Shown here one piece after another: positions 35,722-44,449 of a stretch of 64,000 bases of DNA. Source of the DNA: Thioalkalivibrio sp. XN8 (GTDB taxonomy: Bacteria; Pseudomonadota; Gammaproteobacteria; Steroidobacterales; XN24); contig NZ_JAALFH010000066.1 in the NCBI RefSeq assembly GCF_011058255.1, positions 1-64,000 on the forward strand, given 5' to 3'. Every line of letters begins with the position of its first letter. Position 1 is the first letter of the stretch. A program made the translations under genes and the position numbers. The notes below the pieces were generated by a model that was not told the DNA's origin, ran no database searches, and saw only the letters and a list, made by a program, of their open reading frames with translations.

Positions 35722-36879
35722 GTGAACAACGGCGCGAAGCCCGCGGCGGCCCGCGCGGCAGTCTCGCCCGCGCGCGCGGACGCGCTCGGCCGCCAGGCTT
35801 ACCTGAAGATCGAAGCGGTCTCGAAGAGCTTCGAGGACTTTCTCGCCGTCGACAGCGTGTCGTTGACCATCCGCCAGCGCGAGATCTTCGCCCTGCTGGG
35901 CGCCTCCGGTTGCGGCAAGTCCACGCTGCTGCGGCTGCTGGCCGGCTTCGAGCAGCCGTCGGCGGGGCGCATCGAGCTGGATGGCCAGGATCTCGCCGGG
36001 CTGCCGCCGTATCGGCGCCCGGTCAACATGATGTTCCAGTCCTACGCCCTGTTCCCCCACATGACGGTGGCGGACAACATTGCCTTCGGGCTGAAGCACG
36101 ACCGGCTGGCGCGCGCGGAGCGTGAGCGCCGGGTGGAGGAGATGCTGGCGCTGGTGAAGATGGAATCGATGGCGCGCCGCAAGCCGCACCAGCTCTCGGG
36201 CGGCCAGCAACAGCGCGTGGCGCTGGCCCGGTCGCTGGCCAAGCGGCCGAAGCTGCTGCTGCTCGACGAGCCGATGGGCGCGCTAGACAAGAAGCTGCGC
36301 TCGGAGATGCAGCTCGAGGTGGTCAACATCATCGAGCAGCTCGGCGTGACCTGCGTGATGGTCACCCACGACCAGGAAGAGGCCATGACCATGGCGCACC
36401 GGATCGCCATCATGGACCAGGGCCAGATCGTCCAGGTCGGCACGCCGGACGAGATCTACGAGCAGCCGGCCAACCGCTTCACCGCCACGTTCGTCGGCTC
36501 GGTCAACCTGGTCGAGGGGAAGATCGAGGAAGACGCGCCGGACCACATCACCATCCGCGCGTCCGGGCTGCCGGAGCCGGTCTATATCGGCCACGGCCAC
36601 ACCGGCTACGAGGAGATGGACGTGATCTTCGCGCTGCGCCCGGAGAAAGTGGTGGTCAGCAAGGAGATGCCCGACCAGCCGCACAACCGCTACCGCGGCA
36701 AGATCGAGGAGATCGCCTATTTCGGCAGCCATTCGGTGATGCACATCCGCCTGCCCAGCGGCCTGAAGCTGCTCGCCCACGTGCCTAACGCGCGTCGCTG
36801 GGCCAGCGAGGACTTCACCTGGGAAGACGAAGTGTGGGCGAGCTGGGACGAGATGGCCGGGGTGGTGCTGTCGTCGTGA
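35722..36879 (+). CDS. potG: Polyamine ABC transporter ATP-binding protein
   Basis: A 385-residue ATPase. Walker A GASGCGKST (60-68), signature LSGGQQQR (158-165), Walker B LLLLDEP (178-184) and the switch HDQEEAMTMAHR are intact. A C-terminal TOBE domain (about 290-380) senses or regulates transport. It is longer than PotA and closest to PotG. A GTG start lies 45 bases after potF. Its stop overlaps the start of potH (GTGA). Confidence 0.95.
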   Translation: MNNGAKPAAARAAVSPARADALGRQAYLKIEAVSKSFEDFLAVDSVSLTIRQREIFALLGASGCGKSTLLRLLAGFEQPSAGRIELDGQDLAGLPPYRRPVNMMFQSYALFPHMTVADNIAFGLKHDRLARAERERRVEEMLALVKMESMARRKPHQLSGGQQQRVALARSLAKRPKLLLLDEPMGALDKKLRSEMQLEVVNIIEQLGVTCVMVTHDQEEAMTMAHRIAIMDQGQIVQVGTPDEIYEQPANRFTATFVGSVNLVEGKIEEDAPDHITIRASGLPEPVYIGHGHTGYEEMDVIFALRPEKVVVSKEMPDQPHNRYRGKIEEIAYFGSHSVMHIRLPSGLKLLAHVPNARRWASEDFTWEDEVWASWDEMAGVVLSS

Positions 36880-37796
36880 CGGTGGCCTTCGCCAGGCGGC
36901 TCCGGGCGCGCCTGCCGGGCGCGCGCTGGCTGGTGATCGCGCTGCCGTTCCTGTGGATGCTGCTGTTCTTCGCGGTGCCGTTCGCCATCGTGCTGAAGAT
37001 TTCCTTCGCCGACGCGCAGATCGCCATGCCGCCCTACAGCGAACTGCTGACGCGCACCGAGCACGGCATCACCATCAGCCTGAATTTCCGCAACTACCTG
37101 TACATGGTGCAGGACAGCCTCTACGTCTCGGCCTACCTGGGGTCGCTGAAGATCGCGATCATTGCGACTTTCCTGTGCCTGCTGATCGGCTATCCCATGG
37201 CCTACGCCATCTCCAGGCTCGAACCGGCGGCCCGCAACGTCGCTCTCCTGCTGGTGATCCTGCCGTCGTGGACCGCCTTCCTGATCCGCATCTACGCCTG
37301 GATCGGGATTCTCAAGAACAACGGCCTGCTCAACAATTTCCTGCAGTGGGCCGGGTTGATCGGCGAGCCGCTGCAGCTGCTGCACACCCCGATCGCGGTC
37401 TACGTCGGGGTTGTATACACCTACCTGCCGTTCATGATCCTGCCGCTCTACGCCAACCTGGTCCGGCTGGACCCGCGGCTCGAGGAGGCGGCCTTCGACC
37501 TCGGCGCGAGGCCCTGGCAGGTATTCTTGCGCATCACCCTGCCGCGCACCGTGGCCGGCATCGTGGCCGGCTCAATGCTGGTGATGATCCCGGTCATCGG
37601 CGAGTTCGTGATCCCCGAGCTGCTGGGCGGGCCGGACACGCTGATGATCGGCAAGGTGTTGTGGGAGGAGTTCTTCAACAATCGCGACTGGCCGGTGGCC
37701 TCGGCGGTCGCGATCATCATGCTGTTGCTGCTGGTGATCCCCATCACCATCTTCCACAACTACCAGTCGCGTGAACTGGAGAAGGAGCTGGCATGA
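36876..37796 (+). CDS. potH: Polyamine ABC transporter permease PotH
   Basis: A 306-residue inner-membrane permease with six predicted helices, an N-terminal extension (about 17-45), and the EAA loop EEAAFDLGARPWQVFLRITLP that docks with the ATPase. FAVPFAIVLKISFAD and FVIPELLGGPDTLMIGKVLWEEF are typical PotB/PotH segments. GTG start overlapping potG; its own stop overlaps potI (ATGA). Confidence 0.95.
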   Translation: MTVAFARRLRARLPGARWLVIALPFLWMLLFFAVPFAIVLKISFADAQIAMPPYSELLTRTEHGITISLNFRNYLYMVQDSLYVSAYLGSLKIAIIATFLCLLIGYPMAYAISRLEPAARNVALLLVILPSWTAFLIRIYAWIGILKNNGLLNNFLQWAGLIGEPLQLLHTPIAVYVGVVYTYLPFMILPLYANLVRLDPRLEEAAFDLGARPWQVFLRITLPRTVAGIVAGSMLVMIPVIGEFVIPELLGGPDTLMIGKVLWEEFFNNRDWPVASAVAIIMLLLLVIPITIFHNYQSRELEKELA

Positions 37797-38629
37797 GGCG
37801 GGCCGGCAGCAACTCCGCCTTCAGCCTGACCCTGCTGGGGCTGGGCTACCTGTTCCTGTACGTGCCGATCCTGAGCCTGGTCGTCTATTCCTTCAACGAG
37901 TCTCGCCTGGTCACCGTCTGGGGCGGCTTCTCGACCAAGTGGTACCGCGAGCTGTTCGCCGACCGCCAGCTGATGGACGCGGCCTGGGTCAGCCTGCAGG
38001 TCGCCTTCAATACGGCCTGGAGCGCGGTGATTCTCGGGACCCTGGCCGCGATGCTGCTGGTCCGGTTCCGCCGCTTTCGCGGCAAGACGCTGTTCGGCGC
38101 CATGATCACTGCGCCGCTGGTGATGCCGGAAGTGATCACCGGCCTGTCGCTGCTGTTGCTGTTCGTCCATATCGGGGACCTGCTCGGCACGCCGATCATG
38201 CGCGGCATGGGCACCATCTGGATCGCGCACACGACGTTCGCCACGGCCTTCGTGACCGTGGTGGTCGCCTCGCGCCTGACCGAGATGGACCGCTCCCTGG
38301 AAGAGGCGGCGATGGACCTGGGCGCCAACCGGGTGAAAGTCTTTTTCGTCATCACCCTGCCGCTGATCCTGCCGGCGCTGGCGGCCGGCTGGCTGCTGGC
38401 CTTCACCCTGTCGCTGGACGACCTGGTGATCGCCAGCTTCGTGTCGGGCCCGGCCTCGACCACGTTGCCGATGAAGGTATTCTCCTCGGTGCGGATGGGC
38501 GTCAGCCCGAAGATCAACGCGCTGGCGACGATCTGGATCGTCGCCGTCTCGCTGGCGGCGATCTTCGCCTGGCGGGTGATGGCGCGGGGTGAACGACGGC
38601 GCCGGGCACAACAGCGGGGCAAGCGCTGA
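37793..38629 (+). CDS. potI: Polyamine ABC transporter permease PotI
   Basis: A 278-residue permease with six helices. VYSFNESRLVTVWGGFSTKWYRELF, VMPEVITGLSLLLLF and the EAA loop EEAAMDLGANRVKVFFVITLP are PotC/PotI landmarks, followed by SLDDLVIASFVSGP. It completes the potFGHI importer; the four genes are tightly packed and should be a single transcript. Confidence 0.95.
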   Translation: MRRAGSNSAFSLTLLGLGYLFLYVPILSLVVYSFNESRLVTVWGGFSTKWYRELFADRQLMDAAWVSLQVAFNTAWSAVILGTLAAMLLVRFRRFRGKTLFGAMITAPLVMPEVITGLSLLLLFVHIGDLLGTPIMRGMGTIWIAHTTFATAFVTVVVASRLTEMDRSLEEAAMDLGANRVKVFFVITLPLILPALAAGWLLAFTLSLDDLVIASFVSGPASTTLPMKVFSSVRMGVSPKINALATIWIVAVSLAAIFAWRVMARGERRRRAQQRGKR

Positions 38630-38715
38630 ACCAAAGGGTGTCGCGGCGGGTTTCGGCGCGACGGTTGAACCAGGGCGAGTAGGGCAGAGGCCCGACAACG
38701 GAAGGAAAAGCTGAA

Positions 38716-39438
38716 ATGACGAAGAAGATCGCGCCGGCGCTGTGGGCCGGACTGCTGGCGGGCCTGGCTTGCAGCGGGGTCCAGGCGGAGGAAGAAGGTT
38801 TCTGGTACGGCGGGTCCCTCGCGCTGACCAGCGACTACGTGTTCCGCGGCGTGACCCAGACGGACGAGGGCCCCGCCCTGCAGGGCAGCCTCGACGTCGG
38901 GCTCGCCAACGGCGTCTACGCGGGGGTGTGGGCCTCCAACGTCGACTTCGACGCGCCGGACGGTATCGACCTCGAGGTCGACATCTATGTCGGCTGGACG
39001 CTGGAGTTCGCCAACGAGACCTGGCTCGACCTGCAGCTCGTGCGCTACCTCTACCCCGGCGCCAACCCGGGGTTCGGCATCAACTACAACGAGTTCATCG
39101 CCGCCTACGGCTTCCGCAACTACACGGCGACCGTGGCGTACACGAACGACTACCTGCGCAGCGACGAGAGCGCCCTGTACTACAACTTCGGCGCCGAGTT
39201 CCCGCTGGGCGACACCGAGTACACGCTCGCGGCGGCGGCCGGCTTCAACGACATCTCCAACGTCACCGGCAGCGACTACTGGGATTACCAGGTCGGCGTC
39301 AGCCGCAGCTGGGACGCCATCACGGCTGATCTGTCCTACTATGACACCTCGGGTTTCGACGAGGACGTGCAGGACTTCCTCGGGCCGGAGAAGTGGGCCG
39401 ACGGACGGGTCGTGCTGACCTTCAGCTGGGAATTCTGA
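38716..39438 (+). CDS. TIGR02001/TorF family outer-membrane protein
   Basis: A 240-residue exported protein. The signal peptide ends near residue 25 (VQA-E). The mature start GGSLALTSDYVFRGVTQTDEGPALQGSLD is the signature of the TIGR02001 (TorF) family. The chain is a series of amphipathic strands ending in F (FSWEF), as in a beta-barrel. These proteins occur widely in proteobacteria, and the transported solute is unknown. AGGAAA lies before the ATG, 86 bases after potI. Confidence 0.9.
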   Translation: MTKKIAPALWAGLLAGLACSGVQAEEEGFWYGGSLALTSDYVFRGVTQTDEGPALQGSLDVGLANGVYAGVWASNVDFDAPDGIDLEVDIYVGWTLEFANETWLDLQLVRYLYPGANPGFGINYNEFIAAYGFRNYTATVAYTNDYLRSDESALYYNFGAEFPLGDTEYTLAAAAGFNDISNVTGSDYWDYQVGVSRSWDAITADLSYYDTSGFDEDVQDFLGPEKWADGRVVLTFSWEF

Positions 39439-39487
39439 GTCCCGCGGGGCTTGCCGCGGCAACGCGCCAGGCGGCGGGAGCGAATTC

Positions 39488-39913
39488 ATGAGCGAGATCA
39501 ACATGGGCGAAGTGGAGCGGTTGTTCAGCAGCGCGCCCTTCATCCGCGAGCTGGGCCTGGAGCTGGTGGCGGTGACCCAGGGGGAATGCCGCAGCCGCCT
39601 GGTGCTGGCCGAACGCCACCTGCAGCAGGACGGCTTCGTGCACGCCGGGGTGCAGGGCGCGATGGCCGACCACACGGCCGGCGCGGCGGCGGCGTCGCTG
39701 GTGCCGCCGGGACAGCGGATCCTCGGTGCGGAGTACAAGATCAACCTGCTGCGCGCCGCCCGGGGCGAGGCGCTGCTGTGTACGGCGCGGGTCATCAAGG
39801 CCGGCCGCACCCTGGTCGTGGCCGAGGCGGAGATCCGCTGCCGCGCGGGCGAGGACGAGAAGCTGGTGGCCAAGGCCATGGTCACGCTGGCGGTCGTGGG
39901 TGAGGCCGTGTGA
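39488..39913 (+). CDS. PaaI family (hotdog) thioesterase
   Basis: A 141-residue single hotdog-fold protein. The active-site region FVHAGVQGAMADHTAGAAA (about 50-68) contains the catalytic DHTAG motif of the PaaI/YdiI group. It hydrolyses an acyl-CoA of unknown identity. The next gene's frame overlaps its stop region. Confidence 0.9.
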   Translation: MSEINMGEVERLFSSAPFIRELGLELVAVTQGECRSRLVLAERHLQQDGFVHAGVQGAMADHTAGAAAASLVPPGQRILGAEYKINLLRAARGEALLCTARVIKAGRTLVVAEAEIRCRAGEDEKLVAKAMVTLAVVGEAV

Positions 39914-39951
39914 AACTCGTGCCGGCCAGTCGAGGGACGAGGAGGAGAACA

Positions 39952-40716
39952 TTGAGCGAAATGCAGCGAACTGGAGGCGGGTTGTCCTGGGCCCGCGGCA
40001 TGGCGCTGGCCGCATTCGTCGCGTTCGCGCCGGCCGGGGCCGAGGAAGCGCCGCAGCGCGAGCCGGGGCTGGGACTGGGCTACGGGGAGCACGTGCCCAG
40101 CGCCTGGGAGATGCGCCAGGGGCGCCGGGACTACCAGTCGGGCAACTACATGGGCGCGTTCTGGCACTACACGAATGCCGCTGTGTGGGCCGACAAGTTC
40201 GCCCAGTACAACATCGGCGTGATGTACCTGCGCGGCGAGGGCGTCGAGTTCGACGCGGTGCGCGGCTGGGCCTGGCTCGAGCTGGCCGCCGAGCGCGGCT
40301 ACCCCGACATGGTCCGGGCCGCCGACGACCTGTACGAAATGCTCGACGAGGAACAGCGTCGGCAAGGCGAGCGAATTTTCCGCGAAGAGTTGCTGCCCGA
40401 CTATGGCGACGCCACCCGGGTGCCGGCCACGGCGCGCCGGATGGAGCGCGAACTGCGCCGTGCGACCGGGACGCGGACGGGCAGCCGGGCGGCGCTGTCC
40501 TCGCTTCGCGTGTACGACGGCAGCGGCGTGTCGCGGCGCGGCGACGAGTTCTACGATCCGGCCAAATGGGATTTCGAGCGCATCGTGCGCTTCGAGACCC
40601 AGCTGATGAAGGACCTCGCCGGCGCCGGCGCGACGCTCGGGGAGTTCCGGGTCCTCGAGGATGAGGCGGAGGAACAGGGCGAGGAACAAGACCCGGAGGA
40701 TGGCGCCCGCCGCTGA
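39952..40716 (+). CDS. Sel1-like repeat secreted protein
   Basis: A 254-residue exported protein with a signal peptide (about 4-32, PAGAEE) and a short Sel1/TPR-like region: GNYMGAFWHYTNAAVWADKF and AQYNIGVMYLRGEGVEFD followed by AWAWLELAAERGYPDM. The C-terminal part is charged and acidic, with no known domain. The TTG at 39952 is preferred since AGGAGG lies six bases before it. A GTG at 39910 overlapping the thioesterase stop, or the ATG at 39961, are alternatives. It sits 2 bases before ilvA. Confidence 0.78.
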   Translation: MSEMQRTGGGLSWARGMALAAFVAFAPAGAEEAPQREPGLGLGYGEHVPSAWEMRQGRRDYQSGNYMGAFWHYTNAAVWADKFAQYNIGVMYLRGEGVEFDAVRGWAWLELAAERGYPDMVRAADDLYEMLDEEQRRQGERIFREELLPDYGDATRVPATARRMERELRRATGTRTGSRAALSSLRVYDGSGVSRRGDEFYDPAKWDFERIVRFETQLMKDLAGAGATLGEFRVLEDEAEEQGEEQDPEDGARR

Positions 40717-40718
40717 GC

Positions 40719-42251
40719 ATGCTGCAGCGCTATGTCAAGAAGATCCTCTCCTCGCGCGTCTACGACGTCGCCGTGGAGACACCGCTGCAGGCGGCGCCGA
40801 ACCTTTCCCGGCGGGCGGCCTGCCGGGTGTGGCTGAAGCGGGAGGACCTGCAGCCGGTCTTCTCCTTCAAGATCCGCGGCGCCTATAACAAGATCGCGCA
40901 GCTGCCCGAGGAGGCACGCGCACGGGGCGTGATCACGGCCTCGGCCGGCAACCATGCCCAGGGCGTCGCGCTGGCGGCGCGCGAGCTCGGGCTCAAGGCG
41001 ACCATCGTCATGGGCCGCAATACGCCCAGCATCAAGGTGGACGCGGTGCGCGCGCTCGGGGCCAGGGTGGTGCTGCATGGCGATACCTACGACGATGCCG
41101 CGGCCCATACCGCCGAGCTGTGCGAGCGCCAGGGCCTGACCTATATCCCGCCCTACGACGACCTCGACGTGATCGCGGGGCAGGGCACGGTCGGCATGGA
41201 GATCATGAAACAGCACGCGGGCCCGCCGACCGCGATCTTCCTGCCGGTGGGGGGCGGCGGCCTGATCGCCGGCGTCGCCGCGTACATCAAGTACCTGGCC
41301 CCGGAAGTGCGCATCGTCGGCGTCGAGCCGGAAGGCTCCGCCTGCCTGGCCGCGGCCCTGCAGGCCGGGCGGCGCGTCCGCTTGCCCTACGAGAGCCTGG
41401 ACCTGTTCGCCGACGGCGTCTCGGTGGCGCAGGTGGGCCGGGAGCCCTTCAAGGTGGCGAAGCGCTGGGTCGACGAGGTCATCGTGGTGAACACCGACGA
41501 GATCTGCGCGGCCATCAAGGACTTGTTCGAGGACACGCGCTCGATCGCCGAGCCGGCCGGCGCGCTGGCCGTGGCCGGGCTGAAGAAGTACGCGGTGCGG
41601 GGGCTCGAAACGGGCGAGTGCAGCCCGGCCGCGAGCCTGGTCGCCATCGTCAGCGGCGCCAACGTCAACTTCGACCGGCTGCGCCACATCTCGGAGCGTG
41701 CGGAGCTCGGCGAGCAGCGCGAGGCCATCCTGGGGGTGACCATCCCGGAGCAGCGCGGCAGCTTCCGCCGCTTCTGCGCCGCGCTCGGCAAGCGCTCGGT
41801 GAGCGAGTTCAATTACCGCTATGCCGATTCCGCGCAGGCGCACGTCTATGTCGGACTGCAGCTCGGCGCGCCGCGGGACCGGCCTGACGTTATCCGCAAG
41901 CTCGGCGAGGCGGGCTATGCCGTCGAGGACATGACGGAGAACGAGGCGGCCAAGCTGCACGTGCGCCACATGGTGGGCGGGCGCCCGCCGGGCGACAAGG
42001 CCGAGCTGCTGTTCCGTTTCGAGTTCCCCGAGCGTCCCGGCGCGCTGCTCAATTTCCTCACCGGGCTGGGCGCGGACTGGAACATCACGCTGTTTCACTA
42101 CCGCAACCACGGTGCCGCGTGGGGCCGGGTGCTGGTGGGGTTCGAAGCGGCACCAGAGGACCGGGAGCGGCTGCTCGCGGACCTGCGGGCCATCGGCTAC
42201 CGCTTCTGGGAAGAGAGCGACAACCCCGCCTACCGGCTGTTCCTGCGCTGA
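40719..42251 (+). CDS. ilvA: Threonine deaminase, biosynthetic
   Basis: A 510-residue enzyme that makes 2-oxobutyrate, the first step of isoleucine synthesis. The PLP lysine is K51 in FSFKIRGAYN, and the phosphate-binding loop is PVGGGGLIAG. Two C-terminal ACT-like domains (about 330-510) are visible by EQRGSFRRFCAALG and EFPERPGALLNFL, which is the isoleucine/valine-regulated form rather than the short catabolic TdcB. The ATG at 40719 is 2 bases after the Sel1 gene, an unusual position away from other ilv genes. Confidence 0.95.
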   Translation: MLQRYVKKILSSRVYDVAVETPLQAAPNLSRRAACRVWLKREDLQPVFSFKIRGAYNKIAQLPEEARARGVITASAGNHAQGVALAARELGLKATIVMGRNTPSIKVDAVRALGARVVLHGDTYDDAAAHTAELCERQGLTYIPPYDDLDVIAGQGTVGMEIMKQHAGPPTAIFLPVGGGGLIAGVAAYIKYLAPEVRIVGVEPEGSACLAAALQAGRRVRLPYESLDLFADGVSVAQVGREPFKVAKRWVDEVIVVNTDEICAAIKDLFEDTRSIAEPAGALAVAGLKKYAVRGLETGECSPAASLVAIVSGANVNFDRLRHISERAELGEQREAILGVTIPEQRGSFRRFCAALGKRSVSEFNYRYADSAQAHVYVGLQLGAPRDRPDVIRKLGEAGYAVEDMTENEAAKLHVRHMVGGRPPGDKAELLFRFEFPERPGALLNFLTGLGADWNITLFHYRNHGAAWGRVLVGFEAAPEDRERLLADLRAIGYRFWEESDNPAYRLFLR

Positions 42252-42264
42252 AGCGGGCTGCGAC

Positions 42265-43170
42265 TCAGAGGCCGCGGGCCCAGGCCGGGCGGAGGGGCGC
42301 ATTTTCCGGCGCGGCAATGGCAGCGCGCACCTGCTGCAGCAGCCGCGGCTTGTCGGCGCCGAGCGTGCCCCGGAGCACCAGCCAGTTCGAGGCGTGGTCC
42401 GAGCGGAATACCGTGCGCTCCAGTTCGAGCCGCTCCAGCAGCCGTTCCATCTCGCGCAGCAGGCCCGGCAGCGCCAGCGGCTCCCACTCGGGGAAGCCGG
42501 CGCGAAAACGCGCCTCGCCCAGGGGAAAGCTCACCACCAGCATGGCCAGGTACTCGGGCTGGGTGGCGTTCGCCAGGCGGGCGGAGTTCTCGGCGTGCTG
42601 CTCCCAGAGCGCCTCGCCGCCGAGGCCGTTGAGAATCATGACCGAGCGCGTGATGCCGGCCTCGCCGAGCTTGTCCAGGGCCGCGCGCGTGGAGTCGAAG
42701 GTCTCGCCCTTGTTCACGCGGGCCAGCACCGTGTCGTCGCCCGACTCGGCGCCGACGTAGGCCATGCCCAGCCCGGCCGCTCGCAGCTCGGCCAGCTCGG
42801 CGACCGACTTGCGGCGGAGATTGCGCGGCAGGCAGTAGCTCGACACGCGCTCGACGCCGGGCAGGTGCTCGCGAATGGTCGCCAGGACCGCCAGCAGCCG
42901 CCGGGTCGGCAGCACCAGCGCATCGCCGTCGGCCAAGAACACGCGCCGGACCTGGCCGCCCAGCAGCTCGCCCGAGCGCCGGATGCTTTCGACCACCTCC
43001 GCCTCGTCCCGGGCCCGGAACTTCTTCTGCGGGGCGGTGTACATCTCGCAGAAGGTGCACTTGTTCCAGGAACAGCCGTCCGTGACCGGCAGGATCAGCG
43101 AGCGGGCCTCGCTCGGCGGCCGGAAGACGGGTTCGACGTAGCGGATGGGGTAGCTCGGTACCGCGCTCAT
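42265..43170 (-). CDS. Radical SAM protein with CX4CX2C cluster motif
   Basis: A 301-residue radical SAM enzyme of unknown reaction. The cluster cysteines are C33, C38 and C41 in DGCSWNKCTFCEMY, a CX4CX2C spacing seen in a distinct subgroup, where the standard one is CX3CX2C. The remaining barrel includes FLADGDALVLPTRRL (about 79-93), YCLPRNLRRKS and VGAESGDDTVLARVNKG. It has no SPASM or cobalamin domain. The ATG at 43170 is followed 12 bases upstream by the DUF962 gene, with which it likely forms a pair. Confidence 0.87.
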   Translation of the reverse strand: MSAVPSYPIRYVEPVFRPPSEARSLILPVTDGCSWNKCTFCEMYTAPQKKFRARDEAEVVESIRRSGELLGGQVRRVFLADGDALVLPTRRLLAVLATIREHLPGVERVSSYCLPRNLRRKSVAELAELRAAGLGMAYVGAESGDDTVLARVNKGETFDSTRAALDKLGEAGITRSVMILNGLGGEALWEQHAENSARLANATQPEYLAMLVVSFPLGEARFRAGFPEWEPLALPGLLREMERLLERLELERTVFRSDHASNWLVLRGTLGADKPRLLQQVRAAIAAPENAPLRPAWARGL

Positions 43171-43181
43171 GCGGGCATTGC

Positions 43182-43502
43182 CTAGAAAGGGATGCGGCCC
43201 GTCAGGCCGTCCTTCAGCATCACCCAGTCGCCCATGAAGCTGTAGAGCGGGTACTTGAAGGTCGCCGGGCGGTTCTTTTCGAACCCGAAATGCCCGAGCC
43301 AGGCAAAGCCGTAACCGACCACCGGGAGCGCCAGCAGCAGGAGCCACTGCTGGGTGAACAGCGTGTATCCGAGCAAGGCGAGCACCAGCAGGCTGCCGAC
43401 GTAGTGCAGCCGCCGGCAGGCCGGGTTGCGGTGCTCCTGCAGGTAATAGGGATAGAACTCGGCGAAGGACTTGAAACGCGGCTCGGGCATGACGGCGCTC
43501 AT
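43182..43502 (-). CDS. DUF962/Mpo1-like membrane protein
   Basis: A 106-residue protein with two or three membrane segments. Landmarks are FYPYYLQEHRNPACRRLHYVGS (about 15-36) and HFGFEKNRPATFKYPLYSFMGDWVML, which define DUF962. Yeast Mpo1 is a related iron-dependent dioxygenase that alpha-oxidises 2-hydroxy fatty acids, and the histidines H25, H33 and H71 fit such a role. In bacteria function is unproven. The ATG at 43502 is preferred to one four codons later. Confidence 0.88.
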   Translation of the reverse strand: MSAVMPEPRFKSFAEFYPYYLQEHRNPACRRLHYVGSLLVLALLGYTLFTQQWLLLLALPVVGYGFAWLGHFGFEKNRPATFKYPLYSFMGDWVMLKDGLTGRIPF

Positions 43503-43693
43503 GGTCTGGCGTGCTCCGGGTGTTCGGCAATCGTGGCGGGCATTGTAGCCGACGCCTCAGTCCTGCCGCAGGCGCAGCAGTCGGGCACGGCATGCCGCCA
43601 GTTCGCCAGCGCGCCTCGCCCTCGGGCGGCTGTGGTCACAGGCTGCTCGATCCGGCAGACTTTCGCCACCGCCCCTGCCGCGAGCACCGAGCC

Positions 43694-44449
43694 ATGACGG
43701 AACCCTTCAACGAAGGCGCTTATCTCGCCGCGCTGATCGAGCTTCATGCCGGTGTGGAGTTCAAGGGCCCGGGCGACAAGGACTACAGCCGCGCGCTCAT
43801 GGCCGGCCTGCCCGGGCTGCCGCCCGATCCGCGCGTTGCCGACCTGGGCTGCGGCAGCGGTGTCGCCACGCTCCTGCTGGCGGAGCACTTCGGCGGCGTG
43901 GTCAAGGCCGTGGACCTCTGCGAGGCGTTCGTCGAGGATCTCCGGTGCGACGCCGCCGCGGCCGGGCTCGCCGGGCATGTCGAGGCGATCTGCGCCGACA
44001 TGGGCGCGCTGGACTGGCCGCCGGCCTCGCTGGATCTCATCTGGTCGGAGGGCGCGGCCTACAACCTTGGCTTCGAGCGAGCGCTCACCCGGTGGCGCCC
44101 GTTGCTGGCGCCGGGCGGGCTGGCGGTCATCTCCGAAATGTCCTGGTTCGCCGAGGAGCGGCCGGCCGCGGCCGTGGAGTACTGGCAGGTGGCTTATCCC
44201 GGCATGGCCAGCGAGACCGAGAACGCGGCGCATGCGCGCCGGACCGGTTTCGAGGTGCTCGACATCCGGCGGCTGCCGGCCGAGGCCTGGTGGCGCAACT
44301 ACTACGGCCCCCTCGAAGCCCGCATGGGGCAGGTCGAGCGGACCCCGGCGATGGCCGCCGTGATCGAGGAGACAACCATGGAGATTGACCTGTTTCGCCG
44401 CTACAGCGACTACTACGGCTACAGCTTCTACGTGCTGCGCACGGCCTGA
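43694..44449 (+). CDS. Class I SAM-dependent methyltransferase
   Basis: A 251-residue methyltransferase. VADLGCGSGVATLLLAEHF is motif I (about 48-66), with KAVDLCEAFVEDL next, DLIWSEGAAYNLGFE and LLAPGGLAVISEMSWF. It resembles the SmtA/UbiE-like group; the substrate is unknown. The last 22 bases overlap the 3' end of the RND pump gene on the opposite strand. Confidence 0.88.
   Translation: MTEPFNEGAYLAALIELHAGVEFKGPGDKDYSRALMAGLPGLPPDPRVADLGCGSGVATLLLAEHFGGVVKAVDLCEAFVEDLRCDAAAAGLAGHVEAICADMGALDWPPASLDLIWSEGAAYNLGFERALTRWRPLLAPGGLAVISEMSWFAEERPAAAVEYWQVAYPGMASETENAAHARRTGFEVLDIRRLPAEAWWRNYYGPLEARMGQVERTPAMAAVIEETTMEIDLFRRYSDYYGYSFYVLRTA

Noticed and set aside
37885-40689. A 934-codon minus-strand open frame over potI, the TIGR02001 gene and the thioesterase
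   Set aside because: Same reason: antisense of well-recognised genes, no motif, composition typical of a shadow frame.
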